DNA from: Martinezella tropici
GTDB taxonomy: Bacteria > Pseudomonadota > Alphaproteobacteria > Rhizobiales > Rhizobiaceae
Direction: 5' to 3'
Assembly: GCF_003287875.1 (NCBI RefSeq)
Contig: NZ_QMKK01000050.1
Span: forward strand, 141,338 to 205,337
DNA: 64,000 bases
Shown here in pieces: positions 23,773 through 32,219 of the stretch. Positions within the stretch are counted from its first letter, which is position 1. Each line of letters begins with the position of its first letter. The notes under the pieces are model-generated. The model was not told the origin of the DNA. It was given only the letters and a program-made list of their open reading frames with translations, and did no database searches. A program made the translations under genes and the position numbers.

Positions 23773-24921
23773 TCAATCCGGCATGGAGATCGACACCAAT
23801 CCGCCGGGATGCCGATGCAGCCGGCCGGCCATGTCCAATTCGAGAAGGACGGAATGAACAGCCGCAATCGGCAGGCCGGTATGGCGGACGATATCGTCGA
23901 TTTCGACCGGCGTCGGCCCGAGCGCCTCGACGATATGGTCGCGCTCGGCATCATCGGGCGGCGCAGAAAGCGGTTTGCTCCGTTCGACGGGCGCTTCGGC
24001 CGGGCGCGGGCGGAAGAGGTCCGGCTCGGCGAGCGGCCGCAACGCTTCGACGATATCGTCCGGCGTCGTCACGATCATCGCGCCGTCTTTCAGCAGGCCG
24101 TTCGTCCCTTCGCAGCGCGGATCGAGCGGCGAGCCGGGAACGGCGAAGACGAGCCGGCCGAATTCGCCGGCAAGACGGGCGGTGATCAGCGAGCCGGAAC
24201 GGGTTGCCGCTTCGACGACCACGACACCGAGCGAGATACCGGCAATGAGGCGATTGCGGCGCGGAAAGTCGCGTGCCCGCGGCTCCCAGCCGAAGGGCAT
24301 TTCGCTGACGGCGAGCCCATTGCCGTCCCATATCTCGTTCAGCAGGCCGATATTCTCGGGTGGATAGGGTTGGTCGAGCCCACCCGCCAAAGCCGCGATC
24401 GTGCCGGTCGTGAGGCTGGCGCGGTGGGCTGCGGTGTCGATACCGCGCGCCAGACCGGAGACCACGGCATAGCCGGCCTCGCCGCAGATGCGGGCGATCA
24501 TGGCCGTGAATTTGGCGCCGCTGATCGAGGCATTTCGCGAGCCGACCATGCCGATTGCCGGGCGTGTCGCTGCCGGCACATTGCCTTTGACGGCAAGAAG
24601 CGGCGGCGCGCCGTCGATCTCACGAAGGGCAGGGGGATAGTCCGGTTCGCCGATACCGACGAAGCGCGCGCCAAAACGATGCGCCGCCTCGAGCTCCCTC
24701 AATGCGTCCCGCTCGTCGGCGATGCGAACGGCGCGCGTCGAGCCGCCGCGCTGCGAAAGCTCCGGTAGCATGGCAAGTGCCGCTTCGGCGGAACCATAAT
24801 GATGGATGAGATCGCGAAAGGTCGATGGTCCGACATTGTCGGAGCGGATAAGCCTGAGCCAGGCGATCCTTTGTCTTTCGGTCAGCGCAACTCCGATCCG
24901 TCTTGCGCCGCCTGTGTCCAT
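23773..24921 (-). CDS. dprA: DNA-processing protein DprA (Smf)
   Basis: Loads RecA on incoming single-stranded DNA during transformation; in non-competent bacteria its role is less clear. 382 residues. The N-terminal SAM-like region is QRIAWLRLIRSDNVGPSTF. The Rossmann core has GMVGSRNASISG, VVSGLARGIDTAAHRASL, FPRRNRLIAGIS and VVVVEAATRSGSLITARLA. The C-terminal winged-helix-like domain is VEIDDIVRHTGLPIAAVHSV. The ATG overlaps the plsY stop by one base (TAATG), so translation is coupled. Confidence 0.94.
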   Translation of the reverse strand: MDTGGARRIGVALTERQRIAWLRLIRSDNVGPSTFRDLIHHYGSAEAALAMLPELSQRGGSTRAVRIADERDALRELEAAHRFGARFVGIGEPDYPPALREIDGAPPLLAVKGNVPAATRPAIGMVGSRNASISGAKFTAMIARICGEAGYAVVSGLARGIDTAAHRASLTTGTIAALAGGLDQPYPPENIGLLNEIWDGNGLAVSEMPFGWEPRARDFPRRNRLIAGISLGVVVVEAATRSGSLITARLAGEFGRLVFAVPGSPLDPRCEGTNGLLKDGAMIVTTPDDIVEALRPLAEPDLFRPRPAEAPVERSKPLSAPPDDAERDHIVEALGPTPVEIDDIVRHTGLPIAAVHSVLLELDMAGRLHRHPGGLVSISMPD

Positions 24922-25538
24922 TACCCCTTCGCTCCGATCTTGCTTTCCGTCCCGGCGGTCAGCCTGATAATATTGGCCCTGTGCTTGTACCAGGAGATGA
25001 TAGTCATCAGCGCCATGACGGCGGCGATCTTGTCGACACCCAATATCCACAATACAACCGGTATGACAAGGGTTGCAACCAGCGCGGAAAGCGAGGAGTA
25101 GCGTGTGGTGAAGGCGATGACCAGCCAGACGATGGCGAAAATCAGCGCCATCAGCGGCGCAAGACCAAGCAGGATACCGAGATAGGTCGCCACACCCTTG
25201 CCGCCCTTGAAGCCGATCCAGATCGGGAAGATGTGGCCGATGAAGGCGGCGAAGCCGGCCAGCGCGCCGGCATCGCCGCCGAAGAAATGCGCGGTGATCA
25301 GGACGGCGGCCGTACCCTTGAAGGCATCGAGCAGCAGGGTCGCGGCCGCAAGCCCCTTGTTGCCGGTGCGCAGCACGTTGGTCGCGCCGATATTGCCCGA
25401 GCCGATGTTGCGCACGTCGCCGAGGCCGGCCATGCGCGTCAGCAGCAGACCGAATGGGATCGAGCCGAGCAGATAGCCGATGACGAGGCCGGCGAGCGCG
25501 GTCTGCGGGGTAAGCTGCCAAGTCCAGAAATCCGCCAT
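24921..25538 (-). CDS. plsY: Acyl-phosphate glycerol-3-phosphate acyltransferase
   Basis: First acyl transfer of phospholipid synthesis, from acyl-phosphate to glycerol-3-phosphate, in the inner membrane. 205 residues, multiple helices. PlsY motifs: YLLGSIPFGLLLTR, DVRNIGSGNIGATNVLR, AFIGHIFPIWIGFKGGKGVA. The start could also be a GTG one codon upstream, which is better spaced from GGAG. It leads dprA and topA on the minus strand and follows pyrC'. Confidence 0.95.
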   Translation of the reverse strand: MADFWTWQLTPQTALAGLVIGYLLGSIPFGLLLTRMAGLGDVRNIGSGNIGATNVLRTGNKGLAAATLLLDAFKGTAAVLITAHFFGGDAGALAGFAAFIGHIFPIWIGFKGGKGVATYLGILLGLAPLMALIFAIVWLVIAFTTRYSSLSALVATLVIPVVLWILGVDKIAAVMALMTIISWYKHRANIIRLTAGTESKIGAKG

Positions 25539-25572
25539 CACGTCTTATTCTCCGTAAACCCTCGGGCCTGCC

Positions 25573-26862
25573 CTAGAGACTGTGAACCAGCTTGCCGGCA
25601 ACATAGGTTGCAACTGCCCGGCCGCTCATCCTCGCATCTTCGAAGGGTGTATTCTTCGAGCGCGACAGAAGCATGTCTTTTGCGACAAGCCAAGGCTCGT
25701 CCAGATCGACAAGCGCAATATCGGCCTTGGCGCCCGGCTTCAGCGTGCCTGCGGGGAGCCCGAAGATCTGCGCCGGCCGCGTCGAGAGCGCATCGACGAG
25801 CCGCATCAGGCTGACCTGGCCGCTATGATAGAGCCGGAGCGCTGCCGGAAGCAGCGTTTCCAGCCCGACGGCACCGTCTTCGGCCTCTCCGAACGGCAGG
25901 CGTTTCGTATCCACATCCTGCGGATCATGCGAGGAGACGATAATGTCGATCGTGCCGTCGGCCAGCGCCTCGATCATGCCTGTGCGATCGTCTTCGGAGC
26001 GCAGCGGCGGGTAGAGTTTGAAGAAGGTGCGGTATTCGCCGATATCGTTCTCGTTTAGCGCGAGATTGTTGATCGAGATGCCGCAGGTGACCTTGGCGCC
26101 GCGCGAGCGGGCGAGGCGGATCGCCTCGGCCGATTCCGGCACGGAAATCATTGCCGCATGATAGTGGCTGCGTGTCAGCGTCGCAATGCGGAGGTCGCGC
26201 TCCAGCGGGATCAGTTCGGCTTCCTTCGGGATGCCCGAAAGGCCAAGCCAGCTTGCCAGAAGGCCTTCGTGCATGACGCCGTTGGCGCCGAGATACTTGT
26301 CGCGTGTTTCGCAGGAAATCACCGCGCCGAATTCGCGCGCATAGGTCATGATGCGACGCAGGACCTGGCTATCGTGGACGCCGGAATGGGCGTCGGTGAA
26401 CACGACGGCTCCCGCTTCCCGCAACAGGCCGATTTCCGTCATCTCCTCGCCGGCAAGCCCCTTGGTGAGGGCTGCTGCCGGATAGACGTTGACGGCGGCT
26501 GTATCGCGCGCCGTCTTCCGGACGAATTCGACCAGGGCGATATCGTCGATGACCGGATCCGTATCCGGCATCATGATAAAGGAGGTCACACCGCCGGCGG
26601 CTGCCGCACGGCTGGCGGAGGCGATGGTTTCGCGATGTTCACCACCGGGCTCACCGACATGCACGCGCGCATCGACGAGGCCGGGAATGGCGACGAGACC
26701 ATTGCAATCGCGAATGGTCGCGCCTTTGGGTATGCCGTGGTTTTTCGCATCCTTGCCGGAGGCAACGATCACGCCGTCTTCGACGACGATGGCGCCGACT
26801 TCATCGAGATCGCGTGAGGGGTCGATGATCCGGACGTTCTGGAGGACGATCGAGTTGCTCAT
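25573..26862 (-). CDS. pyrC: Dihydroorotase-like protein lacking metal ligands (PyrC'/PyrX type)
   Basis: 429 residues of the amidohydrolase fold aligned with class I dihydroorotase, but key zinc ligands are missing. The HxH of the first strand is Arg66-Val-His68 in PGLVDARVHVGEPG. The segment normally HCED reads ISCETR, and the usual PHH after the fifth strand is ISINNLA. It is therefore probably non-catalytic. In several bacteria such a PyrC' partner is needed for assembly or activity of the adjacent aspartate carbamoyltransferase (known for Pseudomonas). It overlaps pyrB by ATGA, which supports that role. A true pyrC should exist elsewhere in the genome. Confidence 0.9.
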   Translation of the reverse strand: MSNSIVLQNVRIIDPSRDLDEVGAIVVEDGVIVASGKDAKNHGIPKGATIRDCNGLVAIPGLVDARVHVGEPGGEHRETIASASRAAAAGGVTSFIMMPDTDPVIDDIALVEFVRKTARDTAAVNVYPAAALTKGLAGEEMTEIGLLREAGAVVFTDAHSGVHDSQVLRRIMTYAREFGAVISCETRDKYLGANGVMHEGLLASWLGLSGIPKEAELIPLERDLRIATLTRSHYHAAMISVPESAEAIRLARSRGAKVTCGISINNLALNENDIGEYRTFFKLYPPLRSEDDRTGMIEALADGTIDIIVSSHDPQDVDTKRLPFGEAEDGAVGLETLLPAALRLYHSGQVSLMRLVDALSTRPAQIFGLPAGTLKPGAKADIALVDLDEPWLVAKDMLLSRSKNTPFEDARMSGRAVATYVAGKLVHSL

Positions 26863-27815
26863 GCGCCCACTCCCTCAGTGCGGGGACCCTGGTTCTGCGA
26901 AACGAGCAGGGTCTCCATCACGGCCATGCGCACGGCGACGCCCATCTCCACCTGTTCGGCAATGACGCTTTGCGGGCCATCGGCCACCTCCGAGGCGATT
27001 TCCACCCCGCGGTTCATCGGGCCTGGATGCATGACGAGCGCATCCTCCTTGGCGGCCTTGAGCGTCTCGGCGTCGAGGCCGTAGAAGTGATAATATTCGC
27101 GCACCGAAGGCACGAAGGCGCCGGACATGCGCTCGCGCTGCAGCCGCAGCATCATGACAACGTCGGCATCCTTCAGCCCTTCCTTCATCGAATGGAAGAC
27201 CTCGACGCCCATGTCGGCGATGCCGGCCGGCAGCAGTGTGGCAGGCGCTACGACACGGACGCGCGCCCCCATGGCGTTCAGCAGCAGGATGTTCGAGCGG
27301 GCCACGCGCGAATGCAGCACGTCGCCGCAGATCGCCACGGTGATGCGTGAAAGCTTGCCCTTGGCGCGGCGGATCGTCAGCGCGTCGAGAAGCGCCTGGG
27401 TCGGATGCTCGTGCTGGCCGTCGCCGGCATTGACGACCGAGCAGGAGACTTTCTGCGCCAGAAGTGCTGCGGCGCCCGCGCTCGAATGGCGGATGACGAG
27501 CACATCAGGCCGCATCGCATTCAGCGTCATCGCCGTATCGATCAGCGTCTCGCCTTTTTTGACCGAGGAATTGCCGACGGACATGTTCATCACATCGGCG
27601 CCGAGCCGTTTTCCGGCCAGTTCGAAGGAGGATTGCGTGCGCGTCGATGCTTCGAAGAAGAGATTGATCTGCGTCAACCCGCGAAGCGTCGACGTCTTTT
27701 TCTCGCGCTGGCGGCTGATCTTGACCGCCTCGTCGGCCTTGTCGAGAAGATAGGTGATATCCTGCTCGGTGAGGCCCTTGATGCCGATGAGGTGGCGGTG
27801 GGGAAAGAAGACCAT
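26859..27815 (-). CDS. pyrB: Aspartate carbamoyltransferase catalytic subunit
   Basis: Second step of pyrimidine synthesis: carbamoyl phosphate plus aspartate gives carbamoyl aspartate. 318 residues. Carbamoyl-phosphate loop FFEASTRTQSSFELAGKRLG (STRT motif), HPTQALLDALTI, second-domain motifs HSRVARSN and MHPGPMNRGVE. No pyrI is present. The downstream pyrC' overlaps by 4 nt, the arrangement of dodecameric ATCase-PyrC' complexes. It begins after a 180-bp divergent region shared with aidB. Confidence 0.96.
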   Translation of the reverse strand: MVFFPHRHLIGIKGLTEQDITYLLDKADEAVKISRQREKKTSTLRGLTQINLFFEASTRTQSSFELAGKRLGADVMNMSVGNSSVKKGETLIDTAMTLNAMRPDVLVIRHSSAGAAALLAQKVSCSVVNAGDGQHEHPTQALLDALTIRRAKGKLSRITVAICGDVLHSRVARSNILLLNAMGARVRVVAPATLLPAGIADMGVEVFHSMKEGLKDADVVMMLRLQRERMSGAFVPSVREYYHFYGLDAETLKAAKEDALVMHPGPMNRGVEIASEVADGPQSVIAEQVEMGVAVRMAVMETLLVSQNQGPRTEGVGA

Positions 27816-27998
27816 GAACCTGCCCTCTGGATTTCGTCAGGCGGTCTATAAAGAGGGAGCGCCCACGGGGCAAGCGGCGGCATGCGCCGAGGCTACGTGT
27901 CCCCATGCAATTTCGCCCGAATCCCGCTACAGGACCTATGCTGCTGGGAGACGTAACTTCCGGTTTCCCTTGCAACCTTCTTGCTCTACAAGCGATTC

Positions 27999-29657
27999 AT
28001 GACCCAACCGACCCGGACTGACGACCCCTTTGCCGACCTGAACCAGCCGAGCCTCTGGACCGGTATCAATGCCTATCGTTCCGATCCGCTGATCGTCGAT
28101 CTCACTTCCGGCCTGCCGCGTTCGATACGGGAAGAGCTGGAGCAGCACGGTCGTTTCGTCACCTCGCACGAAGCTCAGGAACTGGCGCGCATGGCAAACC
28201 AGGGCGTGCCGCAGCTGCGCACCCACGGCCCGCGCGGCGAGCGTCTGGATGTCGTGGAATTCCATCCGGCCTGGCATGCGCTGATGCGCCGCTCCATGGC
28301 GATGGGCCTGCATTCCTCGATCTGGGATGCGCAAGCCGATCCGGAGGCGAAGGGTCACTCGCACAAGGTGCGCGCCGCTCGCTTCTATCTGACGGCTCAG
28401 CTCGAATGCGGCCATCTGTGCCCCCTCACGATGACCAGCGCCTCGGTCGCCGCCATGATGGCTTCCCCGGCGGTGCAGAAGGATTGGGCACCGAAGATCC
28501 TGTCGCGCAAATACGATTCGTCCAACAAGCCGGCCATGCAGAAGAGTGCCGTCACCATCGGCATGGGCATGACGGAAAAGCAGGGCGGCACGGATGTGCG
28601 CGCCAACAAGACGAGTGCTGATAAGGTCAGCGAAGGCATCTACAGGCTTTCGGGCCACAAGTGGTTCATGTCGGCGCCGATGAGCGATGCCTTCATCATG
28701 CTGGCGCAGACCAAGGATGGCATGGGCTGCTTCCTCGTGCCGCGGCTTCTGGAGGATGGCTCGGCCAACGGCCTGCACTTCCAGCGGCTGAAGGACAAGC
28801 TCGGCAACCGCTCGAATGCCTCCTCCGAAGTCGAGTTCACGGATACGTTCGGCTTCCTGCTCGGTGCACCCGATGCCGGCATCCGCACGATCCTCGACAT
28901 GGTGACGCTGACGCGGCTCGATTGCGCGCTGGCATCCACCGGCATCATGCGCGCGTCGCTGGCCGAAGCCGTGCATCATGCGCGCGGCCGCAGCGTCTTC
29001 GGCAAGATGCTGGTCAATCAACCGATCATGACGCGCGTGCTTGCCGATATGGCCCTTGATGTTGCCGCCGCGACCGCACTCGCCTTCCGCCTGGCCGAGG
29101 CCTTCGACAAGGCAAGCGGCAGCTCGGAGGATGCGGCCTATGCCCGGGTCATGACGCCGGTTGCCAAATACTGGTGCTGCAAGATCGCGCCGGCGCTGAT
29201 CTATGAAGCCATGGAGTGTATCGGCGGCAGCGGTTACATCGAAGAGCGTCCGATCGCCCGCCATTATCGTGAAGCCCCCGTCAACGCGATCTGGGAAGGC
29301 TCCGGCAATGTCATGGCGCTTGATGTGCTGCGCGTGTTGAACCGGGGAAGGGACCTGTTCGAAACAGTCTTTGCCGGTCTCGCCCGCGATCTCGGCCCGG
29401 CTGGCAAGAAGACCATTGATGTCCTGCGTGCCGCCATGGCGCTTTGCGAGCAGGATGAGGGCGCCGCCCGCCTGCTGATCGAGCAGATGGCGCTCGCAGC
29501 CGGTGCGGCCGAGCTTTATCGCCTCGGAGCCGGCAAGATTGCCGATGCCTTCATCGAGACGCGTCTCGCCGGTGGCTGGCGCGCCACCTACGGCATGCTC
29601 GATTCCCGCTTCGACGCCAGCTACATCGTCGATCTGCTGTATCCGCCGGCGACATAA
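27999..29657 (+). CDS. AidB-like acyl-CoA dehydrogenase family protein
   Basis: 552 residues from ATG 27999. Long acyl-CoA dehydrogenase form with the AidB pattern: N-terminal TRTDDPFADLNQPSLWTGIN, flavin-binding TIGMGMTEKQGGTDVRANKT, and C-terminal domain with ECIGGSGYIEERPIARHYRE and EAPVNAIWEGSGN. E. coli AidB belongs to the adaptive response to DNA alkylation and binds FAD and DNA; whether this homologue does so is unknown. It is followed after 3 nt by a GNAT gene, so the two are co-transcribed. No Ada box was identified. Confidence 0.88.
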   Translation: MTQPTRTDDPFADLNQPSLWTGINAYRSDPLIVDLTSGLPRSIREELEQHGRFVTSHEAQELARMANQGVPQLRTHGPRGERLDVVEFHPAWHALMRRSMAMGLHSSIWDAQADPEAKGHSHKVRAARFYLTAQLECGHLCPLTMTSASVAAMMASPAVQKDWAPKILSRKYDSSNKPAMQKSAVTIGMGMTEKQGGTDVRANKTSADKVSEGIYRLSGHKWFMSAPMSDAFIMLAQTKDGMGCFLVPRLLEDGSANGLHFQRLKDKLGNRSNASSEVEFTDTFGFLLGAPDAGIRTILDMVTLTRLDCALASTGIMRASLAEAVHHARGRSVFGKMLVNQPIMTRVLADMALDVAAATALAFRLAEAFDKASGSSEDAAYARVMTPVAKYWCCKIAPALIYEAMECIGGSGYIEERPIARHYREAPVNAIWEGSGNVMALDVLRVLNRGRDLFETVFAGLARDLGPAGKKTIDVLRAAMALCEQDEGAARLLIEQMALAAGAAELYRLGAGKIADAFIETRLAGGWRATYGMLDSRFDASYIVDLLYPPAT

Positions 29658-29660
29658 GCA

Positions 29661-30278
29661 ATGGCTTCCATTCGAACCGTTCGCCCCGAGGACATCGATC
29701 AACTCTATGCCATCTCGCTCGCAACAGGCGATGCCGGCAAGGATGCGGCTCCGCTGCATCGGGACGGCCGGCTGATCGGCCACATCTATTCCGCGCCCTA
29801 CGCCGCGCTTCATCCCGAACTGGTTTTCGTCGCCGAGGACGACGAGGGTGTCTTCGGTTACATTGCAGGCGTCTTTGATACCGTGGCGTTCGAGGAACGG
29901 CTGGAGCGCGAATGGTGGCCGCATTTGCGGCAGAGCTATGCCGATCCGCCGGGTGATCCGGCGCTCTGGGATGCGGATCAGGAGCGCATATCGGCCATAC
30001 ATCATCCCAAGCAGGCGCCTGCGATCCTTGTCGAGAGATTCCCTGCGCATATTCATATGAATCTGTTGCCGCGTGCCCAGGGTAGGGGCATCGGCACTGC
30101 ACTGCTCAATCGTTGGATCGCGAATGCCCGTGCCGGCGGCGTCAAAGGCATCCATTTGGGCGCCAACAGCGGCAATCATGGCGGCGTCCGCTTCTGGTCA
30201 TCGCGCGGTTTCGTTCCCGTGGAGCTCCCGCCGGGTCTGGCGTCCGAGACCACGATATGGTTTGGTCAATATCTCTAA
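29661..30278 (+). CDS. GNAT-family N-acetyltransferase
   Basis: 205 residues. It begins ASIRTVRPEDIDQLYAISLA; the acetyl-CoA loop is NLLPRAQGRGIGTALLNRWI (QGRGIG), then GVKGIHLGANSGNHGGVRFW and a C-terminal strand RGFVPVELP. The long middle part (AFEERLEREWWPHLRQSYAD) resembles GNATs linked to sugar-hydrolase (O-GlcNAcase-like) families. It starts 3 nt after the aidB-like gene. Confidence 0.85.
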   Translation: MASIRTVRPEDIDQLYAISLATGDAGKDAAPLHRDGRLIGHIYSAPYAALHPELVFVAEDDEGVFGYIAGVFDTVAFEERLEREWWPHLRQSYADPPGDPALWDADQERISAIHHPKQAPAILVERFPAHIHMNLLPRAQGRGIGTALLNRWIANARAGGVKGIHLGANSGNHGGVRFWSSRGFVPVELPPGLASETTIWFGQYL

Positions 30279-30350
30279 TCTGTGGATTCGCGCGTTTTGG
30301 CGGACGCGAGCCATCTCGGCTTTGTTGTTCGAGGCGACTTGGCTTGTTAT

Positions 30351-30364
30351 TCACCGCTCGGTGA
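30351..30364. promoter_or_regulatory. Likely TetR operator
   Basis: Perfect palindrome TCACCG-CT-CGGTGA, 19 bp before the tetR start codon. Symmetry and length suit a TetR dimer, suggesting autoregulation. The target genes are unknown. Confidence 0.5.
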
Positions 30365-30382
30365 CAGATTGGAGTCGAGTCG

Positions 30383-31039
30383 ATGGCCCCCGCAAACGCT
30401 GCCGTTAAAATCCCCGTGGAAATGCCCGTCGTGGAAAAGCGCGTGCGCAATCGCGCTGCGACGGAGCAGGCCATCCTCGATGCTGCCAAGCGGCTGCTGG
30501 CGGAGGAGGGGTTCCAGAATTTCGGCATCAATGCGGTTGCCCGCGGCGCCGGCTGCGACAAGCAGCTGATTTACCGCTATTACGGCGGCTTGAATGGTCT
30601 CGTGGAGGCCATCGGCACCGATCTCGGCAGCTGGGTCACTGATCGCATTCCCGACGATACCGGCGGCATGTTCCTTTTGACCTATGGCGATCTGATGGAG
30701 CGGCTTTCGATGCTGTTTCTCGATGCTTTGCGCGCTGATCCCCTCATGCGTCGCATCGTCGCCTGGGAAGTCTCCGAAAATAGCGAGCAGGTGCGCCGAT
30801 TGTCCGAGGCCCGCTCCAAGGCGCTTGCCGGCTGGATCGAACGCATGCGCGGCTCGCTGGTGCCGCCTAAGGGCGTCGATGCCCAGGCGGTCAATGCCAT
30901 GATCTTTGCGGCCATCCAGCATATCGTCTTGGCTGCGGCCGTCAGCGACCAATGCGCCGGTCTCGTCTTGAAGAACGGCAAGGATTGGGAGAAGGCGGCA
31001 ACGGCCTTGAAGCGGATCGTGCGCGGCGTTTACGGCTGA
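30383..31039 (+). CDS. TetR-family transcriptional regulator
   Basis: 218 residues. The N-terminal helix-turn-helix runs from about residue 20: RNRAATEQAILDAAKRLLAE, then FGINAVARGAGCDKQLIYRY and the following YGGLNGLVEAIG. The C-terminal ligand-binding part carries QHIVLAAAVSDQCAGL. A 14-bp palindrome just upstream is a candidate self-operator. The gene stands alone between the aidB-GNAT pair and a small membrane operon, either of which may be its target. Confidence 0.9.
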   Translation: MAPANAAVKIPVEMPVVEKRVRNRAATEQAILDAAKRLLAEEGFQNFGINAVARGAGCDKQLIYRYYGGLNGLVEAIGTDLGSWVTDRIPDDTGGMFLLTYGDLMERLSMLFLDALRADPLMRRIVAWEVSENSEQVRRLSEARSKALAGWIERMRGSLVPPKGVDAQAVNAMIFAAIQHIVLAAAVSDQCAGLVLKNGKDWEKAATALKRIVRGVYG

Positions 31040-31081
31040 TATCGGCCATCGGGCAGGGATATCCACAGGCCCGCTTCGCCG

Positions 31082-31155
31082 TTAACCTTAACAAATGGTT
31101 TACATTGCGCCGCGGCGGTTAACTCGTCACTGTTGAAAGATGATTAGTTAACCAT
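31082..31155 (+). promoter_or_regulatory. Cluster of CtrA-like TTAAC sites
   Basis: Four TTAAC motifs occur within 74 bp: 31082, 31088, 31119 and 31148. The last is the full half-site TTAACCAT (31148-31155), and the second forms TTAA-N7-TTTA, one base off the full CtrA consensus. They lie between tetR and the start at 31169. CtrA regulation is inferred from motif resemblance only. Confidence 0.35.
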
Positions 31156-31168
31156 CAAGCGTGCAGCC

Positions 31169-31342
31169 ATGGGGTTGAGACCCGCTAAATTAGTGTTTCT
31201 CGTTACGGCGGTGATGTTCTTTGCCGTCCTCGCACTAGATATCACGCTGCCCGCGATGGTTTTGAGCGCCATGGCGCTGTCGAACTGGCTCATCGTTTCG
31301 GCTGGCACGACGCAATTTCAGCGTCGAAGGGGTACCGCATGA
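31169..31342 (+). CDS. Small membrane protein (57 residues)
   Basis: An ORF below the usual size cut-off: MGLRPAKLVFLVTAVMFFAV, then LALDITLPAMVLSAMALSNW and a basic end QFQRRRGTA. Two membrane helices are likely. Its TGA overlaps the ATG of the next membrane gene (ATGA at 31339-31342), strong support that it is translated. No family is recognised. Confidence 0.6.
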   Translation: MGLRPAKLVFLVTAVMFFAVLALDITLPAMVLSAMALSNWLIVSAGTTQFQRRRGTA

Positions 31343-31671
31343 AGTGGTTGTTGATTTGCTGGGCCGGACCGGTCTCCTTTCTCGGGGCGTGGTATTATCT
31401 GTCGTATTACGACATGAGCTTCGGCATCTTCATGCTGACGCGGCAGATGCATGACCTGGTCTTCGATATCTACGGCAAGATCCTCGGCATTCCGCCGGAA
31501 ACCATCCCGCCACTGGTGGCGCGCGCCATCGCCTTCGACAGCCTGCTGGTCTTTGCAATCTACGGCTTTCGTCGCCGAGCAGCCATCATCGGATGGTGGA
31601 AGCGCCGTCAGTCGTCGAAATCGGGCAAGCTTGCCCTTCCGAGCGCCGACAGCCTGTCCAAAGCTCCCTGA
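31339..31671 (+). CDS. Small membrane protein of the DUF6105-like type
   Basis: 110 residues: MKWLLICWAGPVSFLGAWYY, then LSYYDMSFGIFMLTRQMHDL, VFDIYGKILGIPPETIPPLV and a helix AFDSLLVFAIYGF before a basic tail. Two to three membrane segments. I believe it belongs to DUF6105, a rhizobial family of unknown function. Its last 64 nt overlap the 3' end of ruvX on the other strand. Translation is coupled to the 57-residue protein upstream. Confidence 0.72.
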   Translation: MKWLLICWAGPVSFLGAWYYLSYYDMSFGIFMLTRQMHDLVFDIYGKILGIPPETIPPLVARAIAFDSLLVFAIYGFRRRAAIIGWWKRRQSSKSGKLALPSADSLSKAP

Positions 31672-32102
31672 AGAATGAAGCTTGCCGCTGCCGAGTCGAT
31701 GCGCTCGGCGCGCTTGGCACGCGAGACGTCCATTTCGAGAAGCGCCCGCTCGGCGGCAACGGTCGAAAGCCGCTCGTCCCAGAAGACGAAGGGCAGGGCG
31801 GTCTTTTCCGACATGCTGCGCACGAAGGCACGCGTTGCCTGCACGCGCGGTCCGGCAGAGCCATCCATATTCATCGGGAGCCCTATGACGAAGGCCGCGA
31901 CCTTTTCCTTCTCGGCGAAGGCGAGCAATGTTTCGGCATCCTGGGTGAACTTCACGCGCTTGATGACGGGGCGAGGCGTTGCAAAGCGTCGCCCGAGATC
32001 CGACATCGCAAGTCCGATCGTCTTGGTACCGAGATCGAGGCCGGCAATCGGCTGGCCGGGCAGGAGCGTCGCGGCTAGATCTTCGATGGTCAGCGTCGTC
32101 AT
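31608..32102 (-). CDS. ruvX: Putative pre-16S rRNA nuclease / Holliday junction resolvase-like YqgF
   Basis: 164 residues from ATG 32102. RNase H-like fold with AGLDLGTKTIGLAMSD (first catalytic Asp), VIGLPMNMDGSAGPR, FWDERLSTVAAERAL and IDSAAASFILQGALD (last Asp). YqgF/RuvX proteins process the 5' end of 16S rRNA in E. coli and were first called Holliday junction resolvases. The 3' end overlaps a convergent membrane gene by 64 nt. It diverges from the metallo-hydrolase gene at 32220. Confidence 0.92.
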   Translation of the reverse strand: MTTLTIEDLAATLLPGQPIAGLDLGTKTIGLAMSDLGRRFATPRPVIKRVKFTQDAETLLAFAEKEKVAAFVIGLPMNMDGSAGPRVQATRAFVRSMSEKTALPFVFWDERLSTVAAERALLEMDVSRAKRAERIDSAAASFILQGALDRLSALGRASLPDFDD

Positions 32103-32219
32103 CAGGGTCGTGCTCCTGTCAAAACAAATTGAAGTCCTAACCGCTTTTCTTTGTTGCGGTTTGAGATATTTCCTAGACACCAGCCTTACATTTCAAATCA
32201 AGTCATAAGGAGAAATCCA

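Noticed and set aside
27936..30179. Long antisense frame across the aidB-like and GNAT genes
   Set aside because: It spans two well-supported plus-strand genes and encodes an unrecognisable low-complexity product.
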